Assembly (NCBI RefSeq): GCF_026339735.1
Contig: NZ_JAPEQG010000001.1
Span: forward strand, 9,020,276-9,084,275
DNA: 64,000 nucleotides
Source of the DNA: Streptomyces sp. NBC_01669
Lineage (GTDB): Bacteria > Actinomycetota > Actinomycetes > Streptomycetales > Streptomycetaceae
Reading direction: 5' to 3'
Shown piece by piece: positions 8,318 through 16,425 of this stretch (positions are counted from its first letter, which is position 1; the number at the start of each line of letters is the position of its first letter). The notes under the pieces were generated by a model, which saw only the letters and a program-made list of their open reading frames with translations, was not told the DNA's origin and made no database searches. The translations under genes and the position numbers were made by a program.

Positions 8318-8622
8318 TCATCGATCGCTCTCCTTCGCGAAGAAGACCGCCGCTTTTCGCAGCACCTCGATCGTCTCCGCCTGCTCGGCGGCCAGCCTCC
8401 GCAGCCGGCGCAGCTCTTCGCGTTCGGCCGTCGTCAGCTCGCCCGCCGCCCCCGTCCGCGGTCGATCGTGTCCTGCTTGACCCAGGTTCGCAGTCCCTCG
8501 GCACTCACCCCGATGTCCCGGGCCACCTCGGTGACGGTCTTCCCGGAGGAGTGCACGAGCGCGACCGCATCCCGCTTGAACTCCTCCGTGTACCGCCTAC
8601 TGCGGCTGCTCTTGCTTCCCAC
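8318..8622 (-). pseudogene. IS3-family OrfA, frameshifted
   Basis: It begins MGSKSSRSRRYTEEFKRDAV with the HTH_Tnp_1 pattern (KTVTEVARDIGVSAEGLRTW). After WVKQDTIDRGRG a one-base loss in a G-rich run near 8444 throws it into an early stop at 8434. The original frame (ELTTAEREELRRLRRLAAEQ) continues to a TGA that overlaps the orfB start. It is the partner of the orfB pseudogene at 5726-8321. Confidence 0.8.
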
Positions 8623-8662
8623 CTGGCACTACTTCCTCTGGAACTCACGTCCCAGTCTCCAG

Positions 8663-8688
8663 GTGTCCAAGATCAAGGGGAAGGTTCA
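8663..8688 (-). repeat. IS3 right terminal inverted repeat
   Basis: GTGTCCAAGATCAAGGGG and the following 8 bases pair with 5693-5718. Confidence 0.8.
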
Positions 8689-8774
8689 AGGGTCGTGGCG
8701 GGCGGCTGCGGGTCCTGTCGTACCTGCTCGTGCGACGTCTGCGCACGGCACCACTCCCGTGCTGGAACCTGTGC

Positions 8775-9665
8775 TCACCTCGCCGGGACCTGACGAAACG
8801 CAGACGGCGACGGCGGCAGGTCGGCGAACGAAGTCGGCCACGCGACGTCGTCGATCGCGAGCCACGGCGCAGCGGCTACGGCGGTGGGCGTCACCCCGGT
8901 AAACGCCTTGACCTCGCGGTGGAGGTGGGACTGGTCGACGTAGCCGCTTGCGGCCGCCACCCGAGCGGTGGCGTCACCCGCCGCGAGAAGGTGGGCGGCG
9001 TGGTCGAAGCGCACCAGCTGGGCGGCACGCTTGGGAGTGAGGCCGATCTGGGACCGGAAGCGGGACCACAGGCGCTTACGGCTCCATCCCACCTCGTTCG
9101 CCAGGCTGTCGACCCGCACCTGTCCCCGGCTGGTGAGCATCCGCCACCAGGCAGCAGCGATCTCCGGATCGAGCGGTGGGCGGGCGTCCAGCCGTCGGCC
9201 AAGGACATCCGCCGCGATCGTGAACCGTTCGTCCCACGACGTGGCGGCGCGCAGCCTGTCCTCGGCTCGCCCGGCGTCGCGACCCCAGACATCTTCCAGG
9301 GAGACCACGGTCCCGACGAGCTCGGTCGATGCGCTGAGCACTGCAGCCGCCACGACCGGCGACAACCGAATCTGGAGGCACTGGCCTGCCTCGGCCGTCC
9401 GGCCGCTGATCCGAAGGTTGCCCGGGATCAGCCCGACGACCACGCTGCCGCGTTCGCGCCGGCCGTGGGCGTTGTAGACGAGGCCGTCTCCTTCGCTCAG
9501 GTCCACGAACAGGGTGACCGATGGGTGCGCGACCATGGCGATGTCCACGAGCGCCGGGACACGTTGACCGAACCCGGCCATGCTGATCCCGGGCAGTCGC
9601 TCTGACTGCCGCGGGATCGCGACCTCCACCGACGTCCAGTCAGGTGGTGACTCTGTGGCCCACAC
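8775..9665 (-). CDS. AraC-family transcriptional regulator
   Basis: A 296-residue protein from a GTG start. The C-terminal third (about residues 190-275) is a double-HTH AraC domain: VDSLANEVGWSRKRLWSRF as first helix pair, then RVAAASGYVDQSHLHREVKA and FTGVTP. The N-terminal half is a cupin-like sensor with no specific ligand signature. No good ribosome site is seen at 9665; a start at an internal Met about 28 codons in is possible. The alpha/beta hydrolase gene lies immediately upstream in the same direction (stop at 9688, 22 bp away), so the two probably form an operon with the regulator second. Confidence 0.82.
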   Translation of the reverse strand: MWATESPPDWTSVEVAIPRQSERLPGISMAGFGQRVPALVDIAMVAHPSVTLFVDLSEGDGLVYNAHGRRERGSVVVGLIPGNLRISGRTAEAGQCLQIRLSPVVAAAVLSASTELVGTVVSLEDVWGRDAGRAEDRLRAATSWDERFTIAADVLGRRLDARPPLDPEIAAAWWRMLTSRGQVRVDSLANEVGWSRKRLWSRFRSQIGLTPKRAAQLVRFDHAAHLLAAGDATARVAAASGYVDQSHLHREVKAFTGVTPTAVAAAPWLAIDDVAWPTSFADLPPSPSAFRQVPAR

Positions 9666-9687
9666 AGCACCAGGGTAGCGATCGGTG

Positions 9688-10497
9688 TCAGCGGCCTGCC
9701 GCCGCGAAGGCCAGCAGCAACTTGCTGGTCGTCTCCGGCGCTTCGAACATGGGGAGGTGTCCGACGTCGGGCAGTTGCTCGACGCGCGCGTTCGGCACCG
9801 TGTCGTATTGGTGTGCCGAAGACGGATCCCAGCGGCGGTCGGCAGCGCCGAAGATCACCAGGACCGGGACGTCGAGGGCGGTGAGGCGGTCGGGCACGCT
9901 CCGCTCGGCGATGTACGCGGCGTTTCGGCGCAGCACCGTCCTTAACGTGCGATAGCCGATGCCCCGGACCTCGACGACCAGGTCGTCCGGGACGTCCACC
10001 GGGCGGTTGCATACCGCGGTCACCCCCCTGCGGAGCATCGCGTCCGAGCGGATCGACCAGAGGAGCGGGCCCAGCGGCGGGGCAATCAGCATCTGAAGGA
10101 GGACGGGCTGCGGAAGGAGCGCGTCGGGACTCGGGCCGCTGCTGATCAGCGCGAGCGAACCAACCAGGTCAGGGCGCTGTTCGGCAAGCGCGGTGGCGAT
10201 GTATCCACCGCTGGAGTGCCCGACCACGGTGATCGGACGAAGGTCGAGCTCGTCGAGCACCGCGGCCAAGCGGCCCGCCTGCTCAGGCACGTCGTACGAC
10301 GGCGCGGGCGAGGACTGGCCGTGACCCGGGAGGTCGACTCGGATGACGTGATACTGGTCGGCGAGTGCCGGTACCACCGGGCTCCAGGAGCCGCCCGAGA
10401 ATCCCGATCCGTGGATGAGCACCAGCGGCGGCGCCTGCCGCGGGCCGTAGTGGACCACATGCATCCCGTGCAAGTGCGTGACGTCGTCATGTCCCAT
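9688..10497 (-). CDS. Alpha/beta hydrolase
   Basis: This 269-residue protein starts MGHDDVTHLHGMHVVHYGPR. The oxyanion loop is HGSGFSG (about residues 28-34), and the nucleophile elbow GHSSGG gives the catalytic Ser. FGAADRRWDP carries the acid Asp and VGHLPMF the catalytic His, so the triad is complete. The frame is open further upstream to 10650, but the internal ATG at 10495-10497 gives the normal family N-terminus. It sits upstream of and is co-directional with the AraC-type regulator at 8775-9665. The substrate is unknown; esterase or C-C hydrolase are possible. Confidence 0.85.
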   Translation of the reverse strand: MGHDDVTHLHGMHVVHYGPRQAPPLVLIHGSGFSGGSWSPVVPALADQYHVIRVDLPGHGQSSPAPSYDVPEQAGRLAAVLDELDLRPITVVGHSSGGYIATALAEQRPDLVGSLALISSGPSPDALLPQPVLLQMLIAPPLGPLLWSIRSDAMLRRGVTAVCNRPVDVPDDLVVEVRGIGYRTLRTVLRRNAAYIAERSVPDRLTALDVPVLVIFGAADRRWDPSSAHQYDTVPNARVEQLPDVGHLPMFEAPETTSKLLLAFAAAGR

Positions 10498-10868
10498 GTA
10501 CGGGACGATGCCTGCGCTGCCCGCTATCAGTCTTGTACAAATGTCGTCGCGAGGCTGACGCTCGCCGGACACCTCTGTCTCCACGGCGAGCGGGACTTCC
10601 ACGAAAGCCAGGCCGTTTGAGAACGTCAGCCATCGGCAGTCTCCAACCATCTGGCATTCATGCAGGTCAACGAGTCGCTACCTGCCACCTACACCGCGAC
10701 GGGACACTGGTTCTTCCACTTCGTGATCATGTCACCGGTCTGCGACAGCGGTGTCCTGGAACGAAGACGCCGGGATCTCCTCGGCTCACAGCCCCCTCAT
10801 AGTGATCAAGCAAGCACCAAGAAGCCGAAACCGCTTCGGCCTCAACCACTGATTACCAAGGGGATTTC
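10498..10868. other. Intergenic region between divergent genes
   Basis: About 370 bp separate the hydrolase start and the lipoprotein start, and I see no gene in it. A short palindrome, TTGTACAA, lies at 10533-10540, some 36 bp upstream of the hydrolase start, and could be an operator. AAGGGG at 10858-10863 is the ribosome site of the lipoprotein gene. Confidence 0.4.
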
Positions 10869-11546
10869 ATGTCCGGCAACCGTCGCAAGGCCTTCCTCGT
10901 CTCCGCAGTCCTCGTCGGCGGCGCCATGCTGATGACGGCGTGCCAGGACTCGGACGCGGCCACGGACACCGGCGCCGCGCAGGGTTCTTCGTCCGCCACT
11001 CCGGCCGGCAATGCGGTCACCCCGTCCGGCTCGTCGACCGCGGGCAGTAACCAGGGCACCGGCAAGGGCTCCGACGCGACGGGCAAGGGAACCGCGGACG
11101 GGGTCGGGTCCGGCGCCGACACCGGCAACGGCGAGCGGGAGCCGGTCGGGCAGAGCTGCGGCGCCAACGACATCTCCTGGAGCACCAGGTCCGAGACCCA
11201 GGCCGGCGGATACATTCTGATCATCGCGAAGGCGAAGTCGGGGATCACCTGCTACCTGCCCGCTGCGCTTCCGACCGTGGCGTTCGGATCCGACGGCACC
11301 GAGGCGGGTCCCGCGGAGCAGACCGCCGGCAAGCAGATCAAGCTGAGCGGGAGCACCACCGCCTACGCCGGGGTGAACCCGAAGACCACCAACGCAAACG
11401 GTGGCAAGGAACTGGACAGCATCATCGTCGCCATCGGTGACGACGACCCCAACCCGGTTTCCCTGCCGGTCGGCACCATCACTGTCGATCACCCGATCGT
11501 CACCAACTGGCACACCGCCCCGAAGGACGCCGTTCCCTTCAGCTGA
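10869..11546 (+). CDS. DUF4232-type lipoprotein
   Basis: This 225-residue protein begins MSGNRRKAFLVSAVLVGGAM and has a lipobox LMTAC with Cys at residue 25, so it should be exported and lipid-anchored. A Ser/Thr/Gly-rich low-complexity spacer spans about residues 30-90. The globular part then starts at SCGANDISWSTRSETQAGG and ends DHPIVTNWHTAPKDAVPFS. The two cysteines and layout fit DUF4232 proteins of Streptomyces. It has AAGGGG as ribosome site 5 nt before the ATG. Function of the family is not known. Confidence 0.85.
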   Translation: MSGNRRKAFLVSAVLVGGAMLMTACQDSDAATDTGAAQGSSSATPAGNAVTPSGSSTAGSNQGTGKGSDATGKGTADGVGSGADTGNGEREPVGQSCGANDISWSTRSETQAGGYILIIAKAKSGITCYLPAALPTVAFGSDGTEAGPAEQTAGKQIKLSGSTTAYAGVNPKTTNANGGKELDSIIVAIGDDDPNPVSLPVGTITVDHPIVTNWHTAPKDAVPFS

Positions 11547-11898
11547 ACGGGAACCGCAGCTCGTGATCCATGCTGGTGACGCGCAGCGTGCCGACCTGGT
11601 GACAACCACCGTGCTCTGCCTGATCGAAGCCACAGGTCAATGGACGCCAAGTCTGACAACTAGCGTGCTTCGGCTCAACTGCGCACTTCGGTTGGCGGAT
11701 TGAGCACTTCAGGTGGCGTGGTCCGCCAGACCGGGCGCCAAGGTGCTGCGACCCCTCTGGCGTCAGGGAAGCGCCACGAGATGATCACCTATGGCGGATG
11801 TGGTTTTCTTCGATCTGGGTTCTCGTGGACGAAGCCATTGGCCATCGCGACCGGCTGCGGGGTATCGCCGCCTGGTCACCACCTCTCGGGTGGTGGGC

Positions 11899-11973
11899 GA
11901 AGGCGGGGATGGTTGGGTTCCCCACCCCTCTCCATCCCTCTTCTTCGGAGGGAATCCCCGCCTTCGGGCGGGG
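11899..11973. repeat. Left-end hairpins of the IS605-type element
   Basis: A 7-bp stem with a TTCG loop lies at 11956-11973. An outer inverted pair, GAAGGCGGGGAT near 11899 and ATCCCCGCCTTC at 11954-11965, could form an alternative longer structure. This fits the folded single-stranded ends that Y1 transposases recognise. Confidence 0.55.
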
Positions 11974-12049
11974 AGGGAATCCGATTCTGAACCCTGCGGC
12001 GCGGAGCGCCGCAGTTTCGTTCCGGAATGCCTCGCCCGCGGAGCTGCGC

Positions 12050-12478
12050 TCAGTCGGGCCGCTTCTGGTTCTCGATGTAGTCCTTGACCACGTGGAGGGG
12101 TGTGCCGCCGCATGACCCCGCGAAGTAGGAGCCGGACCAGAAGCGGCCGTGCGTGATGGGCTGGTTGGCGTGGCCGGTGAACTCCTGCCTCAGCCGGCGC
12201 GAGGACACGCCCTTCAAACTGTTGACCAAGTTCGACAGGGCGACCGTCGGCGGGTAATGCACGAGCAGGTGCACGTGGTCTTCTCCGCCGTTGAACTCGA
12301 TCAGGTCTGCCTCGAAGTCCTCGCAGACTTTTCGCATGATCTCTTCGCAGCGTGTCAGCATCTCGTCGTTGAAGACGGTCCGCCGGTACCTGGTGACGAA
12401 CACCAAATGCGCGTGGAGGTGGTGGACGACGTGACGGCCGCGCCGTACGTCGGGGTTTGGTTCCCAACGTGGTGACAT
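12050..12478 (-). CDS. tnpA: IS200/IS605 Y1 transposase
   Basis: This 142-residue HUH-type enzyme carries the HVHLLVHYPP metal-binding motif at about residues 68-77. The single catalytic tyrosine is in VVKDYIENQ near the C-terminus. Length and motif spacing match IS200-type TnpA, which excises and inserts the element as single-stranded DNA. It is divergent from tnpB with the two starts 49 bp apart. No frameshift or stop interrupts it. Confidence 0.92.
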   Translation of the reverse strand: MSPRWEPNPDVRRGRHVVHHLHAHLVFVTRYRRTVFNDEMLTRCEEIMRKVCEDFEADLIEFNGGEDHVHLLVHYPPTVALSNLVNSLKGVSSRRLRQEFTGHANQPITHGRFWSGSYFAGSCGGTPLHVVKDYIENQKRPD

Positions 12479-12527
12479 GAACCAATGCTACGGTTACGGT
12501 CGATTCGAGTCGGAGGGGGTGGACTGA

Positions 12528-13727
12528 ATGATCCGTGCGTACACGTTCCTCCTGCGACCCACCGCCCGGCAGGACCAGGCCCTTCGCGAGATGCTGCGCG
12601 ATCACTGCTCGCTCTACAACGGCGCGTTGCAAGAGCGCCGTGACGCCTACCGGCACAGCTCGAAGACGACGGTCCGATACGGGCAGCAGTCCGCGCAGCT
12701 CAAGGACATCCGGGCGTTCGACCCGGAGCGTCAGGGCCGTTGGTCGTTCTCCAGCCAGCAGGCGACGCTGCGGCGTCTGGACAAGGCGTTCGCGGCGTTC
12801 TTCCGCCGTGTCAAGGCCGGTGAGAAGCCGGGCTGTCCGCGTTTTCGCGCAGTGGGCCGGTTCGACACGGTGGAGTTCCCCAGGGACGGAGACGGCTGCC
12901 GTTGGGATGCCACTGCGCACGACCCGGTCACGCGTGTGCGTCTGCAAGGTGTCGGGCACGTCAAGGTGCACCAGCACCGGCCCGTGGTCGGCCATGTCAA
13001 GACCGTCTCGGTCAAGCGTGAGGGCAAGCGCTGGTATGTGATCCTGACCGCCGAGCGGCCCCGGCCCGAGCCGCTGCCCGCGACCGGCAGCGTGGTCGGC
13101 ATCGACCTGGGCATTGCCAACTTCCTCGCCGACTCGAACGGCGAGTTCGTGCCCAACCCGCGTCACGGGCGAAAGGCCGCAGCGAAGCTCGAAGCAGCTC
13201 AGCAGGCACTGAGCAGGTGCAAGCGCGGAAGCAAGCGCCGCCGCAAGGCAGTGGAGACGGTGGCACGTCTGCACCGCAAGGTGCGGTGCCAGCGCCTCGA
13301 CCACGCCCACAAGACCGCCCTCGGCCTCGTGCGGGAACACGACCTCATCGCGCACGAAGACCTCAAGATCCGCAACATGAGCAAGGCCCCCGAACCGAAG
13401 CCCGACCCCGACCAGCCGGGCAGCTTCCTGCCCAACGGGGCCGCCGCGAAGGCCGGGCTGAACCGCTCGATCGCCGATGCCGGATGGGGGGTGTTCCTGA
13501 CGATCCTGAACGCCAAGGCAGAATGCGCCGGGCGGGAAGTGATGGCCGTGGACCCCCGCAACACCTCCCGGCGATGCCCCCAGTGTGGGCATACCACCAA
13601 GGAGAACCGGCCCACACAGGAGACGTTCCACTGCGTCGCCTGCGGCCACAACGCGCACGCGGACACCGTCGGTGCTCTCAACGTCCTACGGGCCGGGCTG
13701 GTCCGTCGCGAAGCCCAACCGGCATAG
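12528..13727 (+). CDS. tnpB: TnpB RNA-guided nuclease of IS605-type element
   Basis: A 399-residue TnpB with an N-terminal OrfB HTH part (MIRAYTFLLRPTARQDQALR) and a RuvC core. RuvC-I Asp is in VGIDLGIANF, RuvC-II Glu in LIAHEDLKIRNM, and RuvC-III Asp in AHADTVGALNVL. The zinc ribbon CPQCGH...CVACGH sits between the last two. All catalytic residues are present, so this should be an active guide-RNA nuclease that cuts vacated donor sites. GGAGGGGG stands at 12512-12519 as ribosome site. The guide RNA is expected to overlap the gene's 3' end and run through the right end to about 13763. Confidence 0.92.
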   Translation: MIRAYTFLLRPTARQDQALREMLRDHCSLYNGALQERRDAYRHSSKTTVRYGQQSAQLKDIRAFDPERQGRWSFSSQQATLRRLDKAFAAFFRRVKAGEKPGCPRFRAVGRFDTVEFPRDGDGCRWDATAHDPVTRVRLQGVGHVKVHQHRPVVGHVKTVSVKREGKRWYVILTAERPRPEPLPATGSVVGIDLGIANFLADSNGEFVPNPRHGRKAAAKLEAAQQALSRCKRGSKRRRKAVETVARLHRKVRCQRLDHAHKTALGLVREHDLIAHEDLKIRNMSKAPEPKPDPDQPGSFLPNGAAAKAGLNRSIADAGWGVFLTILNAKAECAGREVMAVDPRNTSRRCPQCGHTTKENRPTQETFHCVACGHNAHADTVGALNVLRAGLVRREAQPA

Positions 13728-13763
13728 CGAGAAGCCACCCCGTTCACGGGGCGGAGGAGTCAC
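13600..13763 (+). ncRNA. Candidate omega (guide) RNA of TnpB
   Basis: TnpB systems transcribe a guide RNA from the 3' end of tnpB through the right end, with the guide drawn from flanking DNA. The hairpin at 13738-13751 and the right-end boundary near 13763 fit that layout. The guide would then begin with the bases after 13763. The 5' limit is only estimated; this is inferred from family knowledge. Confidence 0.4.
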
Positions 13764-14171
13764 CTGTGGGGGAACCCTGACGCATGCCGGGCCACACGAG
13801 CCTCGGGGCCATCGGGGACTCCGATTCGGCGCCGTCGGCGGAGCGTTGCGGACGCCGCGTGCGGGGCGCGGTGGGCGAGTCGAGGTCCGGGACCCTCGGG
13901 CTGGGGCCTTCTCTTCCCACGGGTGGCCTTGCAGGCCCACAGGGGGCAAATCCCGGCCGCGCCCAGGTGCCTTTTTTGACGACAGTCGACCCCGAAGGAG
14001 AAGAAGCTGCATGCGGCGTCCTCGGAGCCTTAAACGTGCCATACGTAGGGGGGATCATCTTCACCCCCGATCGGCCGTTGAGGCGCCATACAGGAGACCT
14101 ATTGCCCTATGAATGGCGGCCGTGTTGGGTATGCTAAACGTAGTTCTCGGTTCTATGGTGAACCTTACGGA
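13764..14171 (+). promoter_or_regulatory. Upstream and promoter region of gyrB
   Basis: About 520 bp separate the IS605 right end and the gyrB start, with no convincing gene. Short frames in this interval lack family features. The AT-richer segment around 14128-14160 (TTGGGTATGCTAAACGTAG) is the best promoter candidate. Known Streptomyces gyrB promoters for resistant gyrases respond to loss of supercoiling; whether this one does is untested. Confidence 0.4.
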
Positions 14172-14215
14172 GCAGGGCCCGGCCGGTCGGCCGGGCCCTG
14201 CCGTCGACCCCTTTT
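14172..14215 (+). terminator. Strong hairpin in the gyrB leader, terminator- or attenuator-like
   Basis: A perfect 13-bp stem (14172-14184 with 14189-14201) encloses the 4-nt loop GGTC. It is followed shortly by CCCCTTTT at 14208-14215. It lies about 85 bp upstream of the gyrB start, so it either ends an upstream transcript or attenuates gyrB transcription. Confidence 0.6.
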
Positions 14216-14285
14216 GTCCGATGCCAGCCCGCTTCCACCTCCCGGATGGGAGCGCGGTTTGTCGTGCCAGAAAAGAGAGCGCCCT

Positions 14286-16337
14286 GTGACCCGTCCCGGC
14301 ATTCCCTCCGACCTTCCGGCCGACAACGCCGCGCCCGCGCCTGTCCCCGGCAGCGTGGGAGACGCGTCTTACACCGGTGGCGACATCCAGGTGCTGGAGG
14401 GCCTGGAGGCGGTCCGCAAGCGGCCCAGCATGTACATCGGCTCGACCGGCGAGCGGGGTCTGCACCACCTGGTCTACGAGATCGTCGACAACTCGGTCGA
14501 CGAGGCGCTGGCCGGGCACGCGGACCGCATCGACGTGACGATCCTGGCCGACGGCGGGGTGCGCGTCGTCGACAACGGCCGCGGTATCCCGGTCGACATC
14601 GTCCCCTCCCAGGGAAAGCCGGCGCTGGAGGTCGTCCTGACGGTGCTACACGCGGGCGGCAAGTTCGGTGGCGGCGGCTACGCCGTCTCCGGCGGTCTGC
14701 ACGGCGTGGGCATGTCGGTCGTCAACGCGCTGTCCACGCGTGTGGAGGCGGAGGTCCGCTGCGGCGGGCACCGCTGGAGCCAGGACTACGAGAAGGGCGT
14801 GCCGACCACGGCGCTCAAGCAGCACGAGGAGGTCACCACCACCGGTACCTCGCTGGCGTTCTGGGCCGACGGGGACATCTTCGAGACGACCGAGTACTCC
14901 TTCGAGACTCTCTCGCGCCGCTTCCAGGAGATGGCCTTCCTCAACAAGGGCCTGACCCTCTCCCTGACCGACGAGCGCGAGTCGGCCAAGGCGACCGTCG
15001 GCGCGGACGACCCGGACGCGGACGCGGTCGAGCCGGCCGCGCGGACGGTCACCTACTTCTACGAGGGCGGCATCGTCGACTTCGTGAAGTACCTCAACGC
15101 GCGCAAGGGCGAGCCGGTGCACCCCTCGGTCATCTCACTGGAGGCGGAGGACACTGAGCGTCTACTTTCGGTGGAAGTCGCGATGCAGTGGAACAGCCAG
15201 TTCTCCGACAGCGTGTACTCCTTCGCGAACACGATCCACACGCATGAGGGCGGTACCCACGAAGAGGGCTTCCGCGCCGCGATGACGGGTCTGGTCAACC
15301 GGTACGCGCGGGAGAAGAAGTTCCTGCGGGAGAAGGACGACAACCTCGCCGGCGAGGACATCCGCGAGGGTCTGACGGCGATCATCTCGGTCAAGCTGGG
15401 CGAGCCCCAGTTCGAGGGTCAGACGAAGACCAAGCTGGGCAACACCGAGGCCAAGACCTTCGTGCAGAAGGTCGTCCACGAGCACCTGAACGACTGGTTC
15501 GACCGCAACCCGGTCGAGGCCGCGGACATCATCCGCAAGTCGATCCAGGCGGCCACGGCCCGCGTCGCGGCCCGCAAGGCCCGTGACCTGACCCGCCGCA
15601 AGGGCCTGCTGGAGTCGGCGTCGCTGCCGGGCAAGCTGTCGGACTGCCAGTCGAACGACCCGACGAAGTGCGAGATCTTCATCGTCGAGGGTGACTCCGC
15701 CGGTGGTTCGGCGAAGTCCGGTCGCAACCCGATGTACCAGGCCATCCTGCCGATCCGCGGCAAGATCCTGAACGTCGAGAAGGCGCGCATCGACAGGATC
15801 CTGCAGAACACCGAGGTCCAGGCGCTGATCAGTGCCTTCGGCACGGGCGTGCACGAGGACTTCGACATCGAGAAGCTCCGCTATCACAAGATCATTCTGA
15901 TGGCGGACGCCGACGTCGACGGTCAGCACATCAACACGCTGCTGCTGACGTTCCTCTTCCGCTTCATGCGGCCGCTGGTCGAGGCGGGGCACGTGTACCT
16001 GTCCCGCCCGCCGCTCTACAAGATCAAGTGGGGTCGCGACGACTTCGAGTACGCGTACTCGGACCGCGAGCGCGACGCCCTGGTCGAGCTCGGCAAGCAG
16101 AACGGCAAGCGGATCAAGGAAGACTCGATCCAGCGCTTCAAGGGTCTCGGTGAGATGAACGCCGAGGAGCTGCGCGTCACCACCATGGACGTCGACCACC
16201 GCGTCCTTGGCCAGGTCACCCTGGACGACGCCGCCCAGGCCGACGACCTGTTCTCCGTGTTGATGGGTGAGGACGTCGAAGCCCGACGCTCCTTCATCCA
16301 GCGCAACGCCAAGGACGTTCGCTTCCTCGACATCTGA
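14286..16337 (+). CDS. gyrB: DNA gyrase subunit B (possible aminocoumarin-resistant second copy)
   Basis: A complete 683-residue GyrB. The GHKL ATPase domain shows VVDNGRGIPV, and the lid has GGGGYAVSGGLHGVGMSVVN. The toprim domain carries EGDSAGGSAKSGR and MADADVDGQH, and the C-terminus ends RRSFIQRNAKDVRFLDI. The GTG start at 14286 is preferred over the long upstream frame because it gives a normal N-terminus. There is no recF or gyrA nearby, as would be expected at the chromosomal gyr locus. Instead a broken second topoisomerase B gene follows 88 bp downstream. That gyrB-parY order is known from self-resistance pairs of clorobiocin and coumermycin clusters. The loop RKRPSMYIGST has Ser where RKRPGMYIGST is usual. 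Resistance itself is inference. Confidence 0.9.
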   Translation: MTRPGIPSDLPADNAAPAPVPGSVGDASYTGGDIQVLEGLEAVRKRPSMYIGSTGERGLHHLVYEIVDNSVDEALAGHADRIDVTILADGGVRVVDNGRGIPVDIVPSQGKPALEVVLTVLHAGGKFGGGGYAVSGGLHGVGMSVVNALSTRVEAEVRCGGHRWSQDYEKGVPTTALKQHEEVTTTGTSLAFWADGDIFETTEYSFETLSRRFQEMAFLNKGLTLSLTDERESAKATVGADDPDADAVEPAARTVTYFYEGGIVDFVKYLNARKGEPVHPSVISLEAEDTERLLSVEVAMQWNSQFSDSVYSFANTIHTHEGGTHEEGFRAAMTGLVNRYAREKKFLREKDDNLAGEDIREGLTAIISVKLGEPQFEGQTKTKLGNTEAKTFVQKVVHEHLNDWFDRNPVEAADIIRKSIQAATARVAARKARDLTRRKGLLESASLPGKLSDCQSNDPTKCEIFIVEGDSAGGSAKSGRNPMYQAILPIRGKILNVEKARIDRILQNTEVQALISAFGTGVHEDFDIEKLRYHKIILMADADVDGQHINTLLLTFLFRFMRPLVEAGHVYLSRPPLYKIKWGRDDFEYAYSDRERDALVELGKQNGKRIKEDSIQRFKGLGEMNAEELRVTTMDVDHRVLGQVTLDDAAQADDLFSVLMGEDVEARRSFIQRNAKDVRFLDI

Positions 16338-16425
16338 TCCGGCACCAGCTACACCCTCCCGGACCGGGGCCCGCACCGGCGGACCCCGGTCGCCCCACCT
16401 CTTCTTCCGCACCTGGAGCGAACGC

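Larger units (their letters stand above)
5726..8321 (-). pseudogene. IS3-family OrfB (rve transposase), interrupted and mutated
   Basis: OrfB starts at ATG 8319-8321 (MSEVYAFIEAEKTTHHVALL). It shows the HTH_21 region, an in-frame TGA at 8085-8087 after HAGLRRL, and a one-base loss near 7980 in the KGLTRPAKG region. The first catalytic segment (GDITYIPTDEGWLYLATWLD) and the second (AHSDRGSEYTSDELRR) follow. The gene is then split by the element 5994-7693 and resumes at 5990 with MVRLGLRQSMGRTGSCFDN. It continues through the glutamate segment AAAESFFALLKEE to the stop at 5726. Once the insert and one copy of its 3-bp duplication are removed, the two halves join in frame. It is inactive. Confidence 0.85.
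5693..8688 (-). mobile_element. Decayed IS3-family element, interrupted by an IS5-type element
   Basis: The outer ends are a 26-bp imperfect inverted repeat: 5693-5718 and the reverse complement of 8663-8688 match at 24 of 26 positions, sharing GATCTTGGACAC. Inside, on the minus strand, lie orfA (frameshifted) and orfB (nonsense codon, frameshift and an inserted IS). Removing the 5994-7693 insert restores an IS3 of about 1.3 kb. No target duplication was seen at the outer ends. It cannot move by itself. Confidence 0.85.
11890..13763. mobile_element. IS200/IS605-family element with divergent tnpA and tnpB
   Basis: The element contains a Y1 transposase on the minus strand and tnpB on the plus strand, separated by 49 bp of shared promoter. 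Hairpins mark both ends instead of inverted repeats: left CCCCGCC-TTCG-GGCGGGG at 11956-11973 and right CCCCGT-TC-ACGGGG at 13738-13751, followed by GGAGGAGTCAC. The right boundary near 13763 is fairly firm; the left boundary is only approximate. Both genes are open, so the element may be active. Confidence 0.75.

Noticed and set aside
11763..13658. Minus-strand open frame of 631 codons across the IS605 element
   Set aside because: It is antisense to tnpB, rich in Arg, Pro and Leu with no domain; a high-GC shadow.
12528..13727. Cas12-type effector
   Set aside because: Size, neighbouring tnpA and IS605 hairpin ends identify it as TnpB.
14286..16337. Housekeeping chromosomal gyrB at the origin of replication
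   Set aside because: There is no recF, dnaN or gyrA beside it; IS and regulators surround it. Absence of another copy elsewhere cannot be excluded from this window.
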